From positions 1,240,001-1,304,000 of the forward strand of contig JARWMV010000233.1 of NCBI GenBank assembly GCA_030998015.1: a stretch of DNA of 64,000 nt, read 5' to 3'. This DNA is from Ceratorhiza oryzae-sativae. Lineage: Eukaryota > Basidiomycota > Agaricomycetes > Cantharellales > Ceratobasidiaceae. A program made the translations under genes and the position numbers. Shown one piece after another: positions 22,421 through 34,469 of the stretch. The notes below the pieces were generated by a model. That model ran no database searches, was not told the origin of the DNA, and saw nothing but the letters and a program-made list of their open reading frames with translations. How positions within the stretch are numbered: the first letter of the stretch is position 1; the number at the start of each line of letters is the position of its first letter.

Positions 22421-25400
22421 CTAGACTAGCAAGCTCCGCGTGTAAGAGAGGAGTCGTTCAAAAAGTTGTGAGGTGGCTGGCTCACGGCGCCAATGACATA
22501 CGAGCTGGTACATGTAGTGTGAATAATAATGATTGAACCAGAAATGCCGGCTGATAGCAAAGAGGTCCATCTCCGGGCTGAGCTTCAGCTCCTTGTCGAG
22601 GAGATTGAACTTCGGCGAGAGGTGGCAGGCAAAGACAATGTCGGTGACGGGCAATACCAGAATGCGCCGTGCGCCCGTTGACGTAACGTCCCAGCTTGTG
22701 GAGTGGAGTCCATGTGTTGGGGATGAACCAGCGTTGAAGGGCAAGAAAAGTTCAAGATAGGCAAGTTGACCAGAATAATAGCGGCTCAGACCAGGTGGGA
22801 GCGTAAAAAAAGCGCGGACGCGTCCCGCACGGTACCCTATCGAAGGTTGGGCACTGTGAGTCAGTGAGCATGACATAGAAATGGCATTATACGTACGATG
22901 GATGCCACGTTTTTCCAGGTCGTTGCAAGCGAAGGCTGGGCAGAAGGATGAAGCGCGTCAGCAAAGTGGAAGGGAACAGGAAAGGCGTGCGAAGAAAAAG
23001 GATTGAGGACAGTACCAAATCGCGAAAAAAGGGGAGTGAGTTTGCTTACCGCGACGGTTGGGCCTCTCGAGGTACATGGCGACATCCCAGACGCCAGCCT
23101 TACGCGGTCGACCTGCATGATCTAGCGACGTTGGGCTTGCTTGAATGACTTGTCACTGAGGGGGATCGAGGGGGGCGAAAGGAGGGGTAGGGTGGTGAAG
23201 GTAAAGCCGGTGCCAGACATTGATCCGATGGTTCTCGGATAGAGTAGAATTGTACCCGGGGACTTCAAACCGTCTGTTGAGGAAGTCGGAGACTGCCGAC
23301 TTTAAATCTGACGCGCCGTAGTCGCTGATGACGTCCTGAACTTGTAAGTTTGGCCTCGTTGGGTACTTGGCCATTTGCTGAACGGGATCCGGGTGATACG
23401 TGTTGCTTCTGCTGCTGACCTCGAGCTCCCCCCACTGCCGCCCTGCTTCGCGTTCCCAATGCCAACGCCCCCAGCATCTCCAACGCGGCCAACGAGCCTT
23501 GCAGCGTCCTGAGACGACTGAACTACACCAGCACTGCTCGCCACACCCTCGACTCCGCCTTCGACCAAACAAGCAACTGCCAACATCTCCACCAGCTCGC
23601 ATTCGTCCTCGGCCTCAATCTCGCGCCTGTCCTGATCTTCTCGTGCATCCGGAACTTCGACAGGTACCATTGGCGGTGCGCCCTTCAACGCAAGCCATTG
23701 GTTCATCATCGCACGGTGTATGCGTATTGCCTCAAGCCGCCGAAGGTAAGTGGTCATTTGCGGTAGCGGCCTCACTTTGTTTGAATGTCGCCAGGGATCC
23801 TTTGCATACTCAATGTGCAGATGCTCCGGAGCCTCGGTGCTGTATCCGTCGGGTGTACCTAGCTGTCGTATTGAATGTGAGTAATGTCCTAACATGTGTA
23901 TCTTCGGGATTTTGTCAAAACGTGCTGACAACGGATAGAATCCCTTTTCGACCATTAGATCTTTCAGTCGGTGAAAGGTCTCCAACGTTTCGTCTAACCC
24001 AGTGAGATCCGTCTCTGTCATTGTCGACAAGTGTGCTTGGTAGATGAATTCGACGGCCGACGTAACCAGCTTCGCGAGCTCGGGACTCAAGTCACCAACG
24101 ACCAGAGGTAAGAACTGCTTGAGCATCTCCTTGCTCTCGCGCCCCGTCCACTGTTGAACCCAGCTGATACCCTTTCCGAAGTGTGTCATCCCCGCAGCTC
24201 GAGTCGTTGCGATGAAGCGGCTATCCAGTTTCTTGAGGCCAACGAGGTATTGGACCCAACGCACAAGATGTGATTTGAAGATACCCTGATAGAGCTGGTG
24301 CAACAGATCCGGCGTCAAGCACGTCGTGAAGTCGGTATCTGGTAAGCACGCCCACCACGGCCACACTGGCTTGAGGCTAAGCTCGTTCAGTTCAACTTTA
24401 GACTTGTAATCGAAATAGGCACGTATCGCATTGAGTGTCTCGTTCTGGTTGCATAATGATTTTGGCTTGGTGTTGCTCCCTCGCCCCTTCTGTTTCATAA
24501 CACATATAGGGCAGCTCCCCTCGGATGTACACGCCATGACGTCCTGCTCAGGCCAGTCGGCGATGTAGGCCACCACTCTTGGATACACACGACGGAGCCG
24601 GCCATCTGCACACCACATATCAACACTGTTTTCCAAGGCCGCCTTCAGTGGCCGGAGTATGGTCTCCATCGACTGGTGAATCAACTCGGCCTTCATATGC
24701 CAGCGTTCGTCGTCGTCGCTGATATCTTCGAACGCGTCTACAGGTAAGTACCCTAGTAGAACCGTGGCACGCTGCGATGGCTTACACCTCACATCCTTGC
24801 CGATGTTCCCTAGGGTCGCATACACTGGATACGCCTTCTGGCCGCTGCACATCGACGACAGCTTGGTTTGGTCGCTCGCAATCACCAATGGTACGAGTGT
24901 AGCGGGCCCGGCCTTTCCCCGTAACCGTATCTGGTCCACTAGGTGAGCCTCGACGTTTCTCGGCTTTGGGTAAACTACTCACTTGCATGTTCCACCACCA
25001 GTCTGCTGTCCACATGTCTCCGTAAACCTGCTCCTTCCTCTCCAGCGTTGTCCAAACCCTTACAGGCGCATACATGAGGTCTTCTCTGAACCCGGGATGG
25101 GCGATAATGTCCCGGATCACTTGCTCGATGTCGCGCATCATGAGGTATTGAACACGCGGGTTACTTTTATGATACACGTTGATTTCATACAGCTGCCATG
25201 ACGGCCCATGTCGCAGATAATCCACGTCACCATACAGCTTGCCTGTGTTCGGCCAAGGCAGGTTCCCGACATACTGAACCCCAGTCTGGTGAGTGTTCGA
25301 ACTTGGAAGATAGATTAAACAACTGACTAATACGCTTTGCAAGTGGCGGTTCTTGTCCTTATCTGACATGCCGCTTGTCAACAGCAGCTCGGCCATCTCG

Positions 25401-26103
25401 AAATGTGATGGATTGCCCAGCTCACCGCTCGACCGCATATATGCCTTGAGATCCACTGGTGGGAGCACATCGTCAGAAATTGGCGCGCTGGCCATTTTAT
25501 CCAGGAACGGCTCGATATAATAACCGGTCGCCAGGTCAATCCACCCAGGGTCGGCAAGATTGTTGGGTGACAAGGGGCCATCCGGCCCTTGCGTGTCAGG
25601 TGTGGGTGCATCTTGGCTGCAGTGGTCGTGGTGCAAGTTGAAGGGGGACTGGGGTTCAGTTCGGTGGCCAATACCAGGGCAGGGCGGAGCGTTGGTTGTC
25701 GTGAGAGGCTGGTATCTGGAGGTGCAACAGGTGCGTTGTGCACCCTTCGGCGTTTGACTGTGCGCTCCGAATCTACTAGTAACGACGTCTTGCACGCTTG
25801 GCTTGATGGACGCAGGTCAACTGGCTTGCCATTGGCATGCACTTCCGCGCGTTCTCTCATCGAATCCGCTAAGGCTGCAGCCTCAGCCTCCTGGCATGGA
25901 GCTGATTTGCTGACGTGCTGGTTTTGCACTGCCTTGCTTGTCAGGTGTTTTGGGCAGTAGAAACAGGTCGAAGGGTAGGTAATGGAAGCATGGGAAGTGT
26001 TGGGGGCTGAGGCGGTCGCTGACAAGGACAAGGGCGTTGCAGGTGTCTTGGTGTGTTGGCAGCGGAACACACCAAAAAAGTTTATACGAGAGAGAGGTGG
26101 CAT
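22421..26103 (-). CDS. Plavaka-family transposase, spliced and probably frame-disrupted
   Basis: It reads right to left. The N-terminus at 26103 (MPPLSRINFFGVFRC) is followed by a C2H2-like finger (CFYCPKHLTSKAVQNQHVS). A second frame then continues (DPGWIDLATGYYIEPFLDKM, LYEINVYHKSNPRVQYLMMRDIEQVI). An intron at about 24944-24988 joins to the long catalytic block at 24939-23302: TLVPLVIASDQTKLS, VYATLGNIGKDVRCKPSQ, LPDTDFTTCLTPDLLHQL, FGKGISWVQQWTGRESKEM, DKIPKIHMLGHYSHSI, GYSTEAPEHLHIEYAKDPWR. The C-terminal blocks follow at 23450-23160 (VQQMAKYPTRPNLQVQDVI), 23130-23050 (KAGVWDVAMYLERPNRR) and 22860-22430 (GQLAYLELFLPF). These match the Plavaka transposases of Agaricomycetes. Frame changes near 25.7 kb and 23.4 kb are not explained by introns I could place, so the gene may be inactive. 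Confidence 0.8.
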
Positions 26104-27458
26104 TGTAATTTTTGGAGCGTGGTAGGGAGGTGTCGTTCGGGGGGGGGGGGGAGCTAGAGAGCAATATAGTTAAGGTAGGATATCAATGTTTGGCTGGCAC
26201 ATGTGTGAAGCTCACTTGTTTGCCTTGCAGAGTCACGATTAGTGCCTGCCCTAATATATTTCTCATTTCTTCTATGTTGTTCGAATTCATCCAATCAGGT
26301 TCCACGATCCTTCAGAACAAGTTTCGATATTACACATGCACAACTAAATTTCCGACTCTACCAATATTGTGCAAGACTTTCAGCTATTTGAATGTGAGGA
26401 GCCTCTCCGGTGTGTTTTTAGTCCACCCGACCAGGCTATTCCTGGTGTAAAGCCTTGTTTTCGGCTGTTCAGGATTCGACTGGGACATATCGGCTGCTGG
26501 CCTGCCCGGTCCTGCTAACCCTTTTCTTAGTACAAAGACGTTGTTTGGGTCCCCAGCCTTCGTCAGTTCGGCTGCACCTCGGTGCAGGAGCCTTGCCGGG
26601 CCCCATTTGCCTTTCATGAGTGTCGATTATTTGTACCGCACCTGGCCGACTGGTTTGTTTTTTTCGACGCCTATTGTATTAACTTTTTTTGGATAAATGG
26701 GCTTCTGCCTATACCTTAGGTGGCAAATTGCTGGTGCTCGAACCATTTCTCCAACCTTCGTCTTCGCCAGACTTGCACGCTGATGCTCCAATTACTGCGC
26801 ATCAACCACACATGATTATCGGGTACAGTCATCAAATCTTGTTACCCTCCTGTTACTTATTTTGTTAGGACAAATACACCAGCCCACATTTGCCCCAGTT
26901 AAACATCCAACCCAACACGGTAAGTGCTCTATATGGATATGTACCGCATAGAGTCTCATTTTCCGTATATTCAAATCTGTAATTGATATTCTTCCAGGCG
27001 TTTTCTTGCGTGCCGGTCGGCTCCACTCATGCCAGCCCTCGCTACAAGTGGTGAGTCTTCGAATCTACTCCTATTAGGTTAGCATGACATCATTCATGCA
27101 ATATTTCTTGATGGTCAGCCTTGAACCCTGAATCCGCAGCTCTTCGGCTGCTGCCCCACCTCACGACGTGAGCCGCGTTCACAGCACCCTGCCCGTTTCC
27201 TGTGCTCTTGTTTTGGCTTTTTCGCTTGCTTGTGCAATGTTTGCCATGGACCCTGAGGCCGTAAGTGCCGATCAACCGTTGCAGGCCTTTCTATTCTCGA
27301 CTATGACCACCTCAACTTGTGCCGGTACTCTTTGTCTCCCGGATCCTACTCTTGCGAAATTGCATTTCATTTTGCTTTTTCTGTTTATGCGCCCCAACTA
27401 CCACTGACCAAAGATGTGGTCAACCAGGGTTTCAACTTGGATGCTCCAATAGTCGACC
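26104..27458. other. Divergent region between transposase and cargo gene
   Basis: A G-run of 12 lies near 26139. Downstream, segments bounded by GT..AG (26870-26920 and 26999-27048) could be 5' exons of the cargo gene, since they read DKYTSPHLPQLNIQ and AFSCVPVGSTHAS, but I could not link them. The region presumably holds both promoters. Confidence 0.35.
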
Positions 27459-30400
27459 ATGGAGAGTCGTCGACTTAGACAATTCAACGCTCAAGTTAGT
27501 GTTGATTAGGTGAGCATTTTTTCAACATATTTAAACTCCCCTTGGTCCTCACCAACTTTGCCATCTTGTAGCAATTCCACATCCCTGTCCACTCATCTAC
27601 AACCCTGTCCACTCATATCTCTACATCCTTTGTACAACTTCTGATCGTCTCCAATCTCTTCACAATCGCATTGCCCAGGACGCCAACACTGCTGGGATCG
27701 AACTCCCTACCGCCTTGCCCGAGCCCACGACCGAAAAAGTATGTTTATTAACTATTTTCACATTTTACTCCCAATTCTAATGTCTTATGTGTTGCCCAGG
27801 GTACCAAGTGTGGTGATGCCGCCTACGACGCCCCTCCTCCCAGTGAGGAGGAATCCTTGCTCATTGTTGAAGGGCCTCGGTCTCGAAAGCCCAGTTCCAA
27901 GGCCAGTCAGTATAGTGAGTGTTCAAGATCTGATTCTGATATCACGCCAGAATCAGTATTAACACGTTCAAACTCGACAGATGAGACACGCGCCAACCTC
28001 TGGTCTTGTTCGGCCACACGCAAGTACGACAAGGGCCTCAGGGAGGAATGAATGGCCCAACAGGCTGCCGAGTCTGCCGCTGAGCTCACCGACGCCAGTG
28101 CGAAGGTCCCCAAAAGCTCCAATCACGGCCGTGGTCCCTCCAAGCCCAGCACTCAGAACACCGGGCCTCCTTCCAAAGCTTGCGGTCGCGACCCCGCGCT
28201 GAAAGCTAATAATGGAAGTGATTCTTCCAACGCCAAAAAGCGCTGCTCGGTCTCCGGTCCCAAGGGCTGAGTTCGTATCCGCAACGTCCCAGAGGAGGAA
28301 GCAGAGGAACGCCGCCACATGCGGCAGGATCTCCGCAACATCCCCCGCTCTCCGACTCCCGGATCCACCGACCATGACAAGGACGAATTCGAAGATTGTG
28401 AGGGCGACTGCCAACTGGAAGCCCAACTACCAGGTAAGCAAGAAAGCCACCTCACAAGTGTTCAACTAACTCACCAACACAATAATCGATAGAAACCGAA
28501 TACATGTATGTCAAAGAAATGGCGGGGTACAAGACGCTCGCATCGTTCGCAGCAAATCACCTTGGCCAAAACTTCAATGGGTGGCAAGATGAAGATATTC
28601 AAACGGCGCTCAAAATGGCTCAAAAAGATAAAGCACACAAAGTACGAGCTCCGCAACCAGAAATTGAGGTTAGTAAATAGAATAGCACATTTGATATCTA
28701 GGCTAATACATGCAACTTAGATCATTATGCTGGAAACCCCAAATTCACGCGTAACTGGAGGATGGGCCAATCAGGCCAATGCCACACTTGGTAAGAGTAT
28801 CAACTCAACCCTCTATAAATTGTTCACTAACAACTTTCTAAATACATAGCAAACAGTCTGGGAAAATGTGCAGCAGGTCACCAGTCCGTCGAATCAAGTG
28901 TCAAGCGAGTCCGAACCAGTGACCCAAACGACACTGCTACCAAGCCCGAGTCTGACAACGAGCCAACCACGGCAGTCGACCAATCTGGCTCTCCCCCCCG
29001 TCCTCCCCCGCCTCCCCCGCCTCTTCGTCAGGAGGTCTCGCATCCCCCAACAGCAGCTCTCAAGCCTGAGGACACTGTGGCTATGGTTCTTGAGACTCTT
29101 CTTGAGGGACAACCACAGCCAAGCTCCCTGTCTCTCAGCAGCCCATCGTTGCGTTTCCCCACTCTACCCAACATGCCCTTGGAGGACATCCCCACAAGGG
29201 GACTGGTTCATGGCCGGTTGAAGCGAAAGGTCATAGAGCAGGAGTACGAGCGTGACATGGCGAAGCGACAAGCAGTCTTGGCCCCTGAAACTGCCCAAAC
29301 CTCAGCTCCTCAAGCCCTGCGCACTTATGGGCACGACCGAACACATGCCAGCCCCGGTGAAGACAGCCTGGCCCCAGACCGGCCCAACTCTCCAACTGCG
29401 GACCAGATCCAAGCCTCACGCTCTTCACACTCGGTTCTGAACATGTTGGAGGACGAGCCAGTATTCAGCACCAGCGTGCCAAGCAAAGCTACGATGAAAG
29501 CGGCTCGAGCGGAGCTACAGGCCCATGCTCAGTTATTTAGCCAGCAAGCTGAGGCCACCTCCCTGCCCAAAACCTTGTTCTGCCAACCGGCTCCAGCTTT
29601 TGGCTGTACAAACGAAGAACCATCAGGCCGTGGTACAGCACCATTCAGATTGGGACCCCAATCCCACTCCCATCCCCAATCCCAATCCCGATCTCAACCT
29701 CAACAGTCTCAAACTCAAACTCAACAACCTCCAGCCCGGTCTCAACACAAATAACCGATGATTCGGCTCCACCCCACTGCAGCTGCTGAAGCAGATTTAG
29801 CTGCCTTCAACAAACAATGTGCACGCAATAACGCACCAAGTTTTGTTGATACTGTGACCCGGCAAACATCGCGCAACTCCCGGGTCACTGTAACAGCTGC
29901 AAGGGGGTTCAACGACCTCCTCGAAGACGACGACAAGGATCACGCGCATGCCGAGGCTCTGCAGGAAGGCAAGCAACCGGTAAGCATTGGTCCACTAGCT
30001 CAGCGACCTTTTGTAAATGCTGACAAATTAGGCTGGTGGCCGCAAAAAAAAGCCCTTGGCTCGTGATGTCCACGGCCACCAGCGCCAGGTACTCACATAC
30101 GCAAAGATACACCTTTTCGCATACATACTTGTGGAAGGCGCCTACCAGACTCGTGGCACCTATATGATATGGGCAGCGCGTGTGCATGAGGCGACGTGGC
30201 ACACCATGTTCCCAAATATTCAATACAGGGCGGCAACTGTCGACAAGTTGGAGATAGTGAGTTACTCCAATTATTAGTTCATATATGCGTCCTAACGCCC
30301 GTTTGCAGATGGTAAACTACATTGCAACACTGCGAGGCAAGATTAAAGAAAAAATTCGGGCGATTATTGAAATCGTTTACAAGTTTGACGCCCGGATCGT

Positions 30401-31317
30401 GACTCAAGACGATATTTGGGCCAACTTGGATCGATTCAACAAAATCCATCCTAACACATTCCATTGTACAGTAAGCACGTCTCACCTCCTCAATATGGTT
30501 ACAATGCTCATATCATTCATAAAGAGCTACCAGCCGCGTCGAGGCCACTATGAAAGCGAGCACATTGCACGCTGCATTGCTGCTGCGCTATTTCAAGGCC
30601 CAAACTCAGTCGGGGTCTTGTACCCCGACTATTTTGAAGACATGCCACTCACCGTGGTTGCCTTCATTCTGGCAATGGTGAGTGTCTTAGTTATATGTGT
30701 ATCTTTGTTTATGCTAACATATTTGGCTGTGTCAGATGCAATTTTGCATTGAGGAATGGCAAACTGGTTACTTCGTAAACGGCAACCTTGGCGCCGCGAA
30801 GATGTTGGATAAATACGAATCACACTTAGCTGGGCTGAAGGGGTTGCAGGCCGTTGCGCCGTTGCGCACGGCAAGGCTGCAACTGGGATGGTCTGATTAT
30901 GCCTTGTGAGTAGAACATTTCCATCCGAGTACACTGTCAGCTAATCAACCACCCAGCGATTACTGCGGCGCTTCATTTGTGGACAAGAGCAAGAGTCGCG
31001 AGGAGGCCATGTTCCATTCGGAATTCCGTCCGGACACGCCACCTCCTGAAACCCCGCCCGAGTCGTCGCATACAGGTAGCCTCCGTGCGCTTGCACCGGA
31101 GAGTAGTCAAGTATTTCCCGAGGACGGTGAAGAACACATGTATTCACCCGTCCACGGGTTGCCAATCGAATGTACCCGCTCGCCGAATCCCTTCTTTGGG
31201 TATTCTCACGCCGATACCCCAGGAGACGTTGAGTCCCGCTCCCCTTCGCCCAATCCTGAGTACAACGAGCATGGGTACCGGACCGCCCGCTCAAAGGGCA
31301 AAGCCCGAGCCGATTAA
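27459..31317 (+). pseudogene. Cargo gene with DUF6532-like C-terminal domain, interrupted by stops
   Basis: The gene has multiple exons with a low-complexity N-terminal half and a conserved C-terminal half. The C-terminal part reads ARDVHGHQRQVLTYAKIHL, RAATVDKLEI, NYIATLRGKIKEKIRAII, YQPRRGHYESEHIARCIAA, NSVGVLYPDYFEDMPLTVV, QFCIEEWQTGYFVNG, which I recognise as the DUF6532 type common in Agaricomycetes; its function is unknown. The middle has a polyproline tract (PPRPPPPPPP) and Gln/Ser repeats. In-frame stops are TGA at 28049-28051, TGA at 28268-28270 and TAA at 29752-29754. Each is one C-to-T change from a sense codon (CGA, CGA, CAA). The last exon (about 30960-31317) ends SKGKARAD. The start at 27459 (MESRRLRQF) is a guess. 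Confidence 0.6.
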
Positions 31318-32340
31318 CCCCAGGCCCCTCAACCCTCGCTGCATGTTTCATGTTTTCTTTTTTTTTTTCCCCTCTCAAAGTTGTATCGCGTGCTGCCCGT
31401 CTTTGTACGCGTGCAGGTGTATTTCTCGGCTTTCCTGAACTTGAATTTGATGTATACACGATGCTTGAAGACTCGAATCAAATCTGAACTTTGTACGTTT
31501 ACCCGCCTCGAGGGTGTCTGTTTTGTGCGTTCTTTGGCTGGGCTCGCTTTTTGCGCACCCGACTTCAAGTGTCCAATTCCTCTCCTCGTCAACTCGACTC
31601 AGCTTTCGGCTTTCGGCTTTCGGTTTCCAGTTTCCGGCTTCGCTTTCAACTTTCAGCTCTCAATATTCGGCTCTCGACTTTCAACTTTCAACTTTTGACT
31701 CACGCCTTCGATCTCCAACCTCCCTCATTAGATCTCAGCATCCAGGTGTGTCTTCAACGCTGATCTGTTATTCTTGTCACTCATTTTTTCCTTCAAGATT
31801 TGGCTTTTGTCATTGAGTCTAGTTCTTATCGTTGACACTTTCTGTTTGATTTTCAATTTGTCTCGGTTTTTGATCTACAACACTCGACTCCTACGAGTTC
31901 AATTTTTTTTCTTATCTACGACATTCGGCATTCGTCCCCGACTCTTGAACAATGTGCCCAGCATTCAAACTTGCGTTGGCGTTGGACACTTATCTACGAC
32001 GCTTGGGATTGCGATTCATCGTTCAACGTTCTGCGTTCAGCGTTCTACGCCCGAGCTCGAGCTTGGGTCTTTGACGCCCAATTCTCTGCTCTTATCTTGT
32101 AGCTTTCTGTGTTTGTTCATTTTTTTCCTGCATTTTGATCCCTCGTTGAGCCTTGACAGGAACGCTTTAGCTTCGATTTGTGCTATTTTGTGTTTGTATA
32201 TATACATCACTTCTGCAATCGAGCATCAATTATCTATCCTATTCGCCTTGAAACTTGTTTTTGACGCGATCGTTTTTTCATTTCCCCTTTCTACTAGGAG
32301 GGGAGATCACGTCATTCAGTCTCTAACTAGCACTCAGTAG
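31318..32340. other. Cargo-gene 3' flank, pyrimidine-rich low complexity
   Basis: The + strand is strongly T/C-biased and contains degenerate repeats of TTTCGGC and TTTCAAC units (about 31600-31700). Open frames here follow from that base bias. No gene recognised. Confidence 0.45.
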
Positions 32341-32527
32341 CAGGCACGTAGTGCTTGCAAGCACTGGGTAGGACAGTTCTCACGAGCACTAGTTAGCACG
32401 AGCTCGGTAGCACTAGGTAGCACCACCACGGCGCTACCGAGTGCTATATATGGAGGGGGGTTAGCTACTGGGCTTCCGGTGCAAACCCGATCTCCCGAGC
32501 GCTAGTAAGAGATTCGGGATTTCGCCG
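32341..32527. repeat. Right subterminal repeats and TIR of Plavaka element
   Basis: It has repeated GTAGCAC / GAGCAC / GTGCTA motifs from about 32341 to 32450, the inner block GAGCGCTAGT (about 32497-32506), and the terminal block at 32513-32527 inverted relative to the left end. Confidence 0.6.
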
Positions 32528-33938
32528 AGAGATCGCTGGTCTCACCTATAACGAATGCTTTTCCAATACGCCCGATCTCGTCTATATTCGCATTGTCTTT
32601 GCTCTTGTTGCTCACGCCGACTTAGACTGTCACATGGTTGACGTTACCGGCGCTTACACTCATGCGCCGATGGATATCCCACTTTATGTCGAATTCCCAG
32701 AAGGTTATGGGAAAGGTGGCCCCACTCTTATGCTCGTTACACAGGCACTCTATGGTTCGCACCAAGCTGGCCACCTTTGGGAGCTCTTTCGGAACAACAA
32801 GATTATTGCTATAGGCTATCGTCCGTGCACTAAGGACATCTCTATCTTCACTCGTACCAAGAACGGCGTCTTTTCTATCATTGTATGCTATGTCGACGAC
32901 TTTGTCATCTGCTGCACCGCTGGTCACATCGATTCTATCAAACGCGAAATCCTGAATCTCTTCGACTGCAAAGATCTTGGAGAAACCCGTCTATTCCTTG
33001 GCATCGCTGTCACTCGTGATCGTGCTCGTCATACTCTGTCACTTACTATGGAGTCTTATATCAAATCTATCGTCAAACTCGCCGATCTCGAGAACGCCGC
33101 TCCTGCTCAAACTCCTATGTCGAATACTACGCCGATCCTCGAGCCTTCAACTGACAAAATCAATTATCCATATATTACTCAGCTCGGTCGCTTATTCTGG
33201 GTTTCTCGCTGCGTCCATCCCGACATCGCACTCCCTGTCGGAATCCTAGCCCGACAATCTACTTGCTTCGGTGCACAGCATATTACCGTTATGAAGCGCA
33301 TACATCGCTACCTTGCTACCACGGCTAAACTCGGTCTCACTTACGATGGCAATAAACCATTTTATGAAGTCGCTTACTCGGACTCGGACTATGCACAACA
33401 GCACCTTCGGAAGTCTATCTCTGGCTGCGTTATTATTTTATCTGGTGCTGCTGTATGCTGGCTTACGAAACAACAATCCTCCGTCGCCCTTTCAACTATG
33501 GAAGCTGAAACGATTGCTTGCCATCACACTGCGAAGGAGCTACTTGCCATTCGACAATTCCTTGACGACATTGGTATCAAATACTCGTCGCCCGTCGCTT
33601 TGCCCATCTTATGCGATAATCAAGCTGCTGTCGAGTCCACTCATAATCCTACAAACAAGGCGCGTACCAAACACATCGATACACCTTACAACTTTGTGCG
33701 AGACGAAATACACAAGCAAACGATATCGGTTTCATTCATTCCATCGAAGGAGAACCTCGCCAATGCACTTACAAAGCCACTCAACTACAATCAACACTGG
33801 TACCTCGCTAACTCGTTCCTGGGCATCCATGAACCTCGCCACGCTGATGTGATTGGCCAATCTTTTCCTCATGTGCTTTTAGCGCAGGACCTCGAGTCCT
33901 CTGCCATGTCTTTCGAAGACTTACGGCTCGGTTAGGGG
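32528..33938 (+). pseudogene. copia-1 reverse transcriptase (3' part) and RNase H
   Basis: The frame resumes with LTYNECFSNTPDLVYIRIVF and runs to a TAG at 33933-33935. RT core YVDDFVICC lies near 32888. RNase H blocks include YSDSDYAQQ, SISGCVIILSGAAVCW, STMEAETIACH and KHIDTPYNFV. The purine tract and 3' LTR follow immediately. It is separated by 11 kb from its own N-terminal part, so it cannot be made as one polyprotein. Confidence 0.9.
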
Positions 33939-33941
33939 GAG

Positions 33942-34234
33942 TGTTGAACAAACCCGCACTCATATCGATGTAATATCGATGTTATACCTTTTCTCTCCGC
34001 TTGTGCTCTGATATTCCTGTCTTAACTCCATTCGTAGATACATCTCCTGTATACACGCCAATGTTCTCTTTGTACTTTCTCCGTTGTGTCGTATATAAAC
34101 CAATAGACAAGTCGCCATGAATCACTGCAACATTTTCTCCACTCTCTCTTGGGCGTGCCCCCACAGCAAGCTCAATCGCTTCTAGCACTTCGCTAAGTAC
34201 CTTAGGAGCGTCTCTAACCTGACACACTTCTACA
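33942..34234 (+). repeat. 3' LTR of copia-1
   Basis: 293 bp, TG..CA, TSD GCCTA at 34235-34239. It differs from the 5' LTR at 8 sites, all transitions. Five are CpG in the 5' LTR and TpG or CpA here. Confidence 0.92.
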
Positions 34235-34239
34235 GCCTA

Positions 34240-34469
34240 TGTACCCCTGGGTTATTTATATACATTCACCTGATATTCCCAAACTTTCAAAATAAGCCAC
34301 CATAAACCTGCAGGTAAGGCCTGGGTACACCCATTCCCGGCCTTGATCAAAAGTCAAATTACATTGAAAAATGCTTCATTCATCCATTAAAAGCAATGAA
34401 AACAGTTGTGAAGGTGAAAAGAGAATATAGATGAGCAAAGTATATACAATTATGATGGTGTCTTAGACA
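34240..34469. other. Host flank between copia-1 and Ppo remnant
   Basis: AT-rich and without coding signal. It presumably represents the 3' flank of the Ppo gene. Confidence 0.4.

Larger units (their letters stand above)
21350..32527. mobile_element. Plavaka-type (CACTA/KDZ-related) DNA transposon inserted in copia-1 RT
   Basis: Terminal inverted repeats: 21349-21363 (TCGGCGAAAGCCTGA) matches the reverse complement of 32513-32528 (TCGGCGAAATCCCGA) at 13 of 15 positions. A second inner block ACTAGCGC is also inverted at both ends (about 21397 and 32499). Subterminal zones carry repeated GTAGCAC / GTGCTA motifs on both sides, as in CACTA-like elements. Inside are a minus-strand transposase and a plus-strand cargo gene. 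The copia-1 frame resumes right after it. I could not find a clean target-site duplication, so ends are good to a few bases only. Confidence 0.8.
17055..34234 (+). mobile_element. Ty1/copia LTR retrotransposon (copia-1), split by a Plavaka transposon
   Basis: Both LTRs are 293 bp, begin TGTTGAAC, end TTCTACA, and are flanked by the 5-bp duplication GCCTA (17050-17054 and 34235-34239). Order of domains is Gag, CCHC knuckle, protease, integrase, reverse transcriptase, RNase H, which is copia order. A purine tract (GGGGGAG) precedes the 3' LTR. The internal region is interrupted at the start of reverse transcriptase by an 11.2-kb DNA transposon (about 21350-32527). The LTRs differ at 8 of 293 positions by my count, all transitions, so insertion is not very recent. 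Confidence 0.93.

Noticed and set aside
26139..26152. G-run as a possible assembly gap or G-quadruplex
   Set aside because: A single homopolymer without further G-tracts; not informative alone.
31381..32340. Several overlapping + strand ORFs with Phe/Leu-rich products
   Set aside because: Explained by T/C-rich low-complexity sequence at the right end of the Plavaka element.
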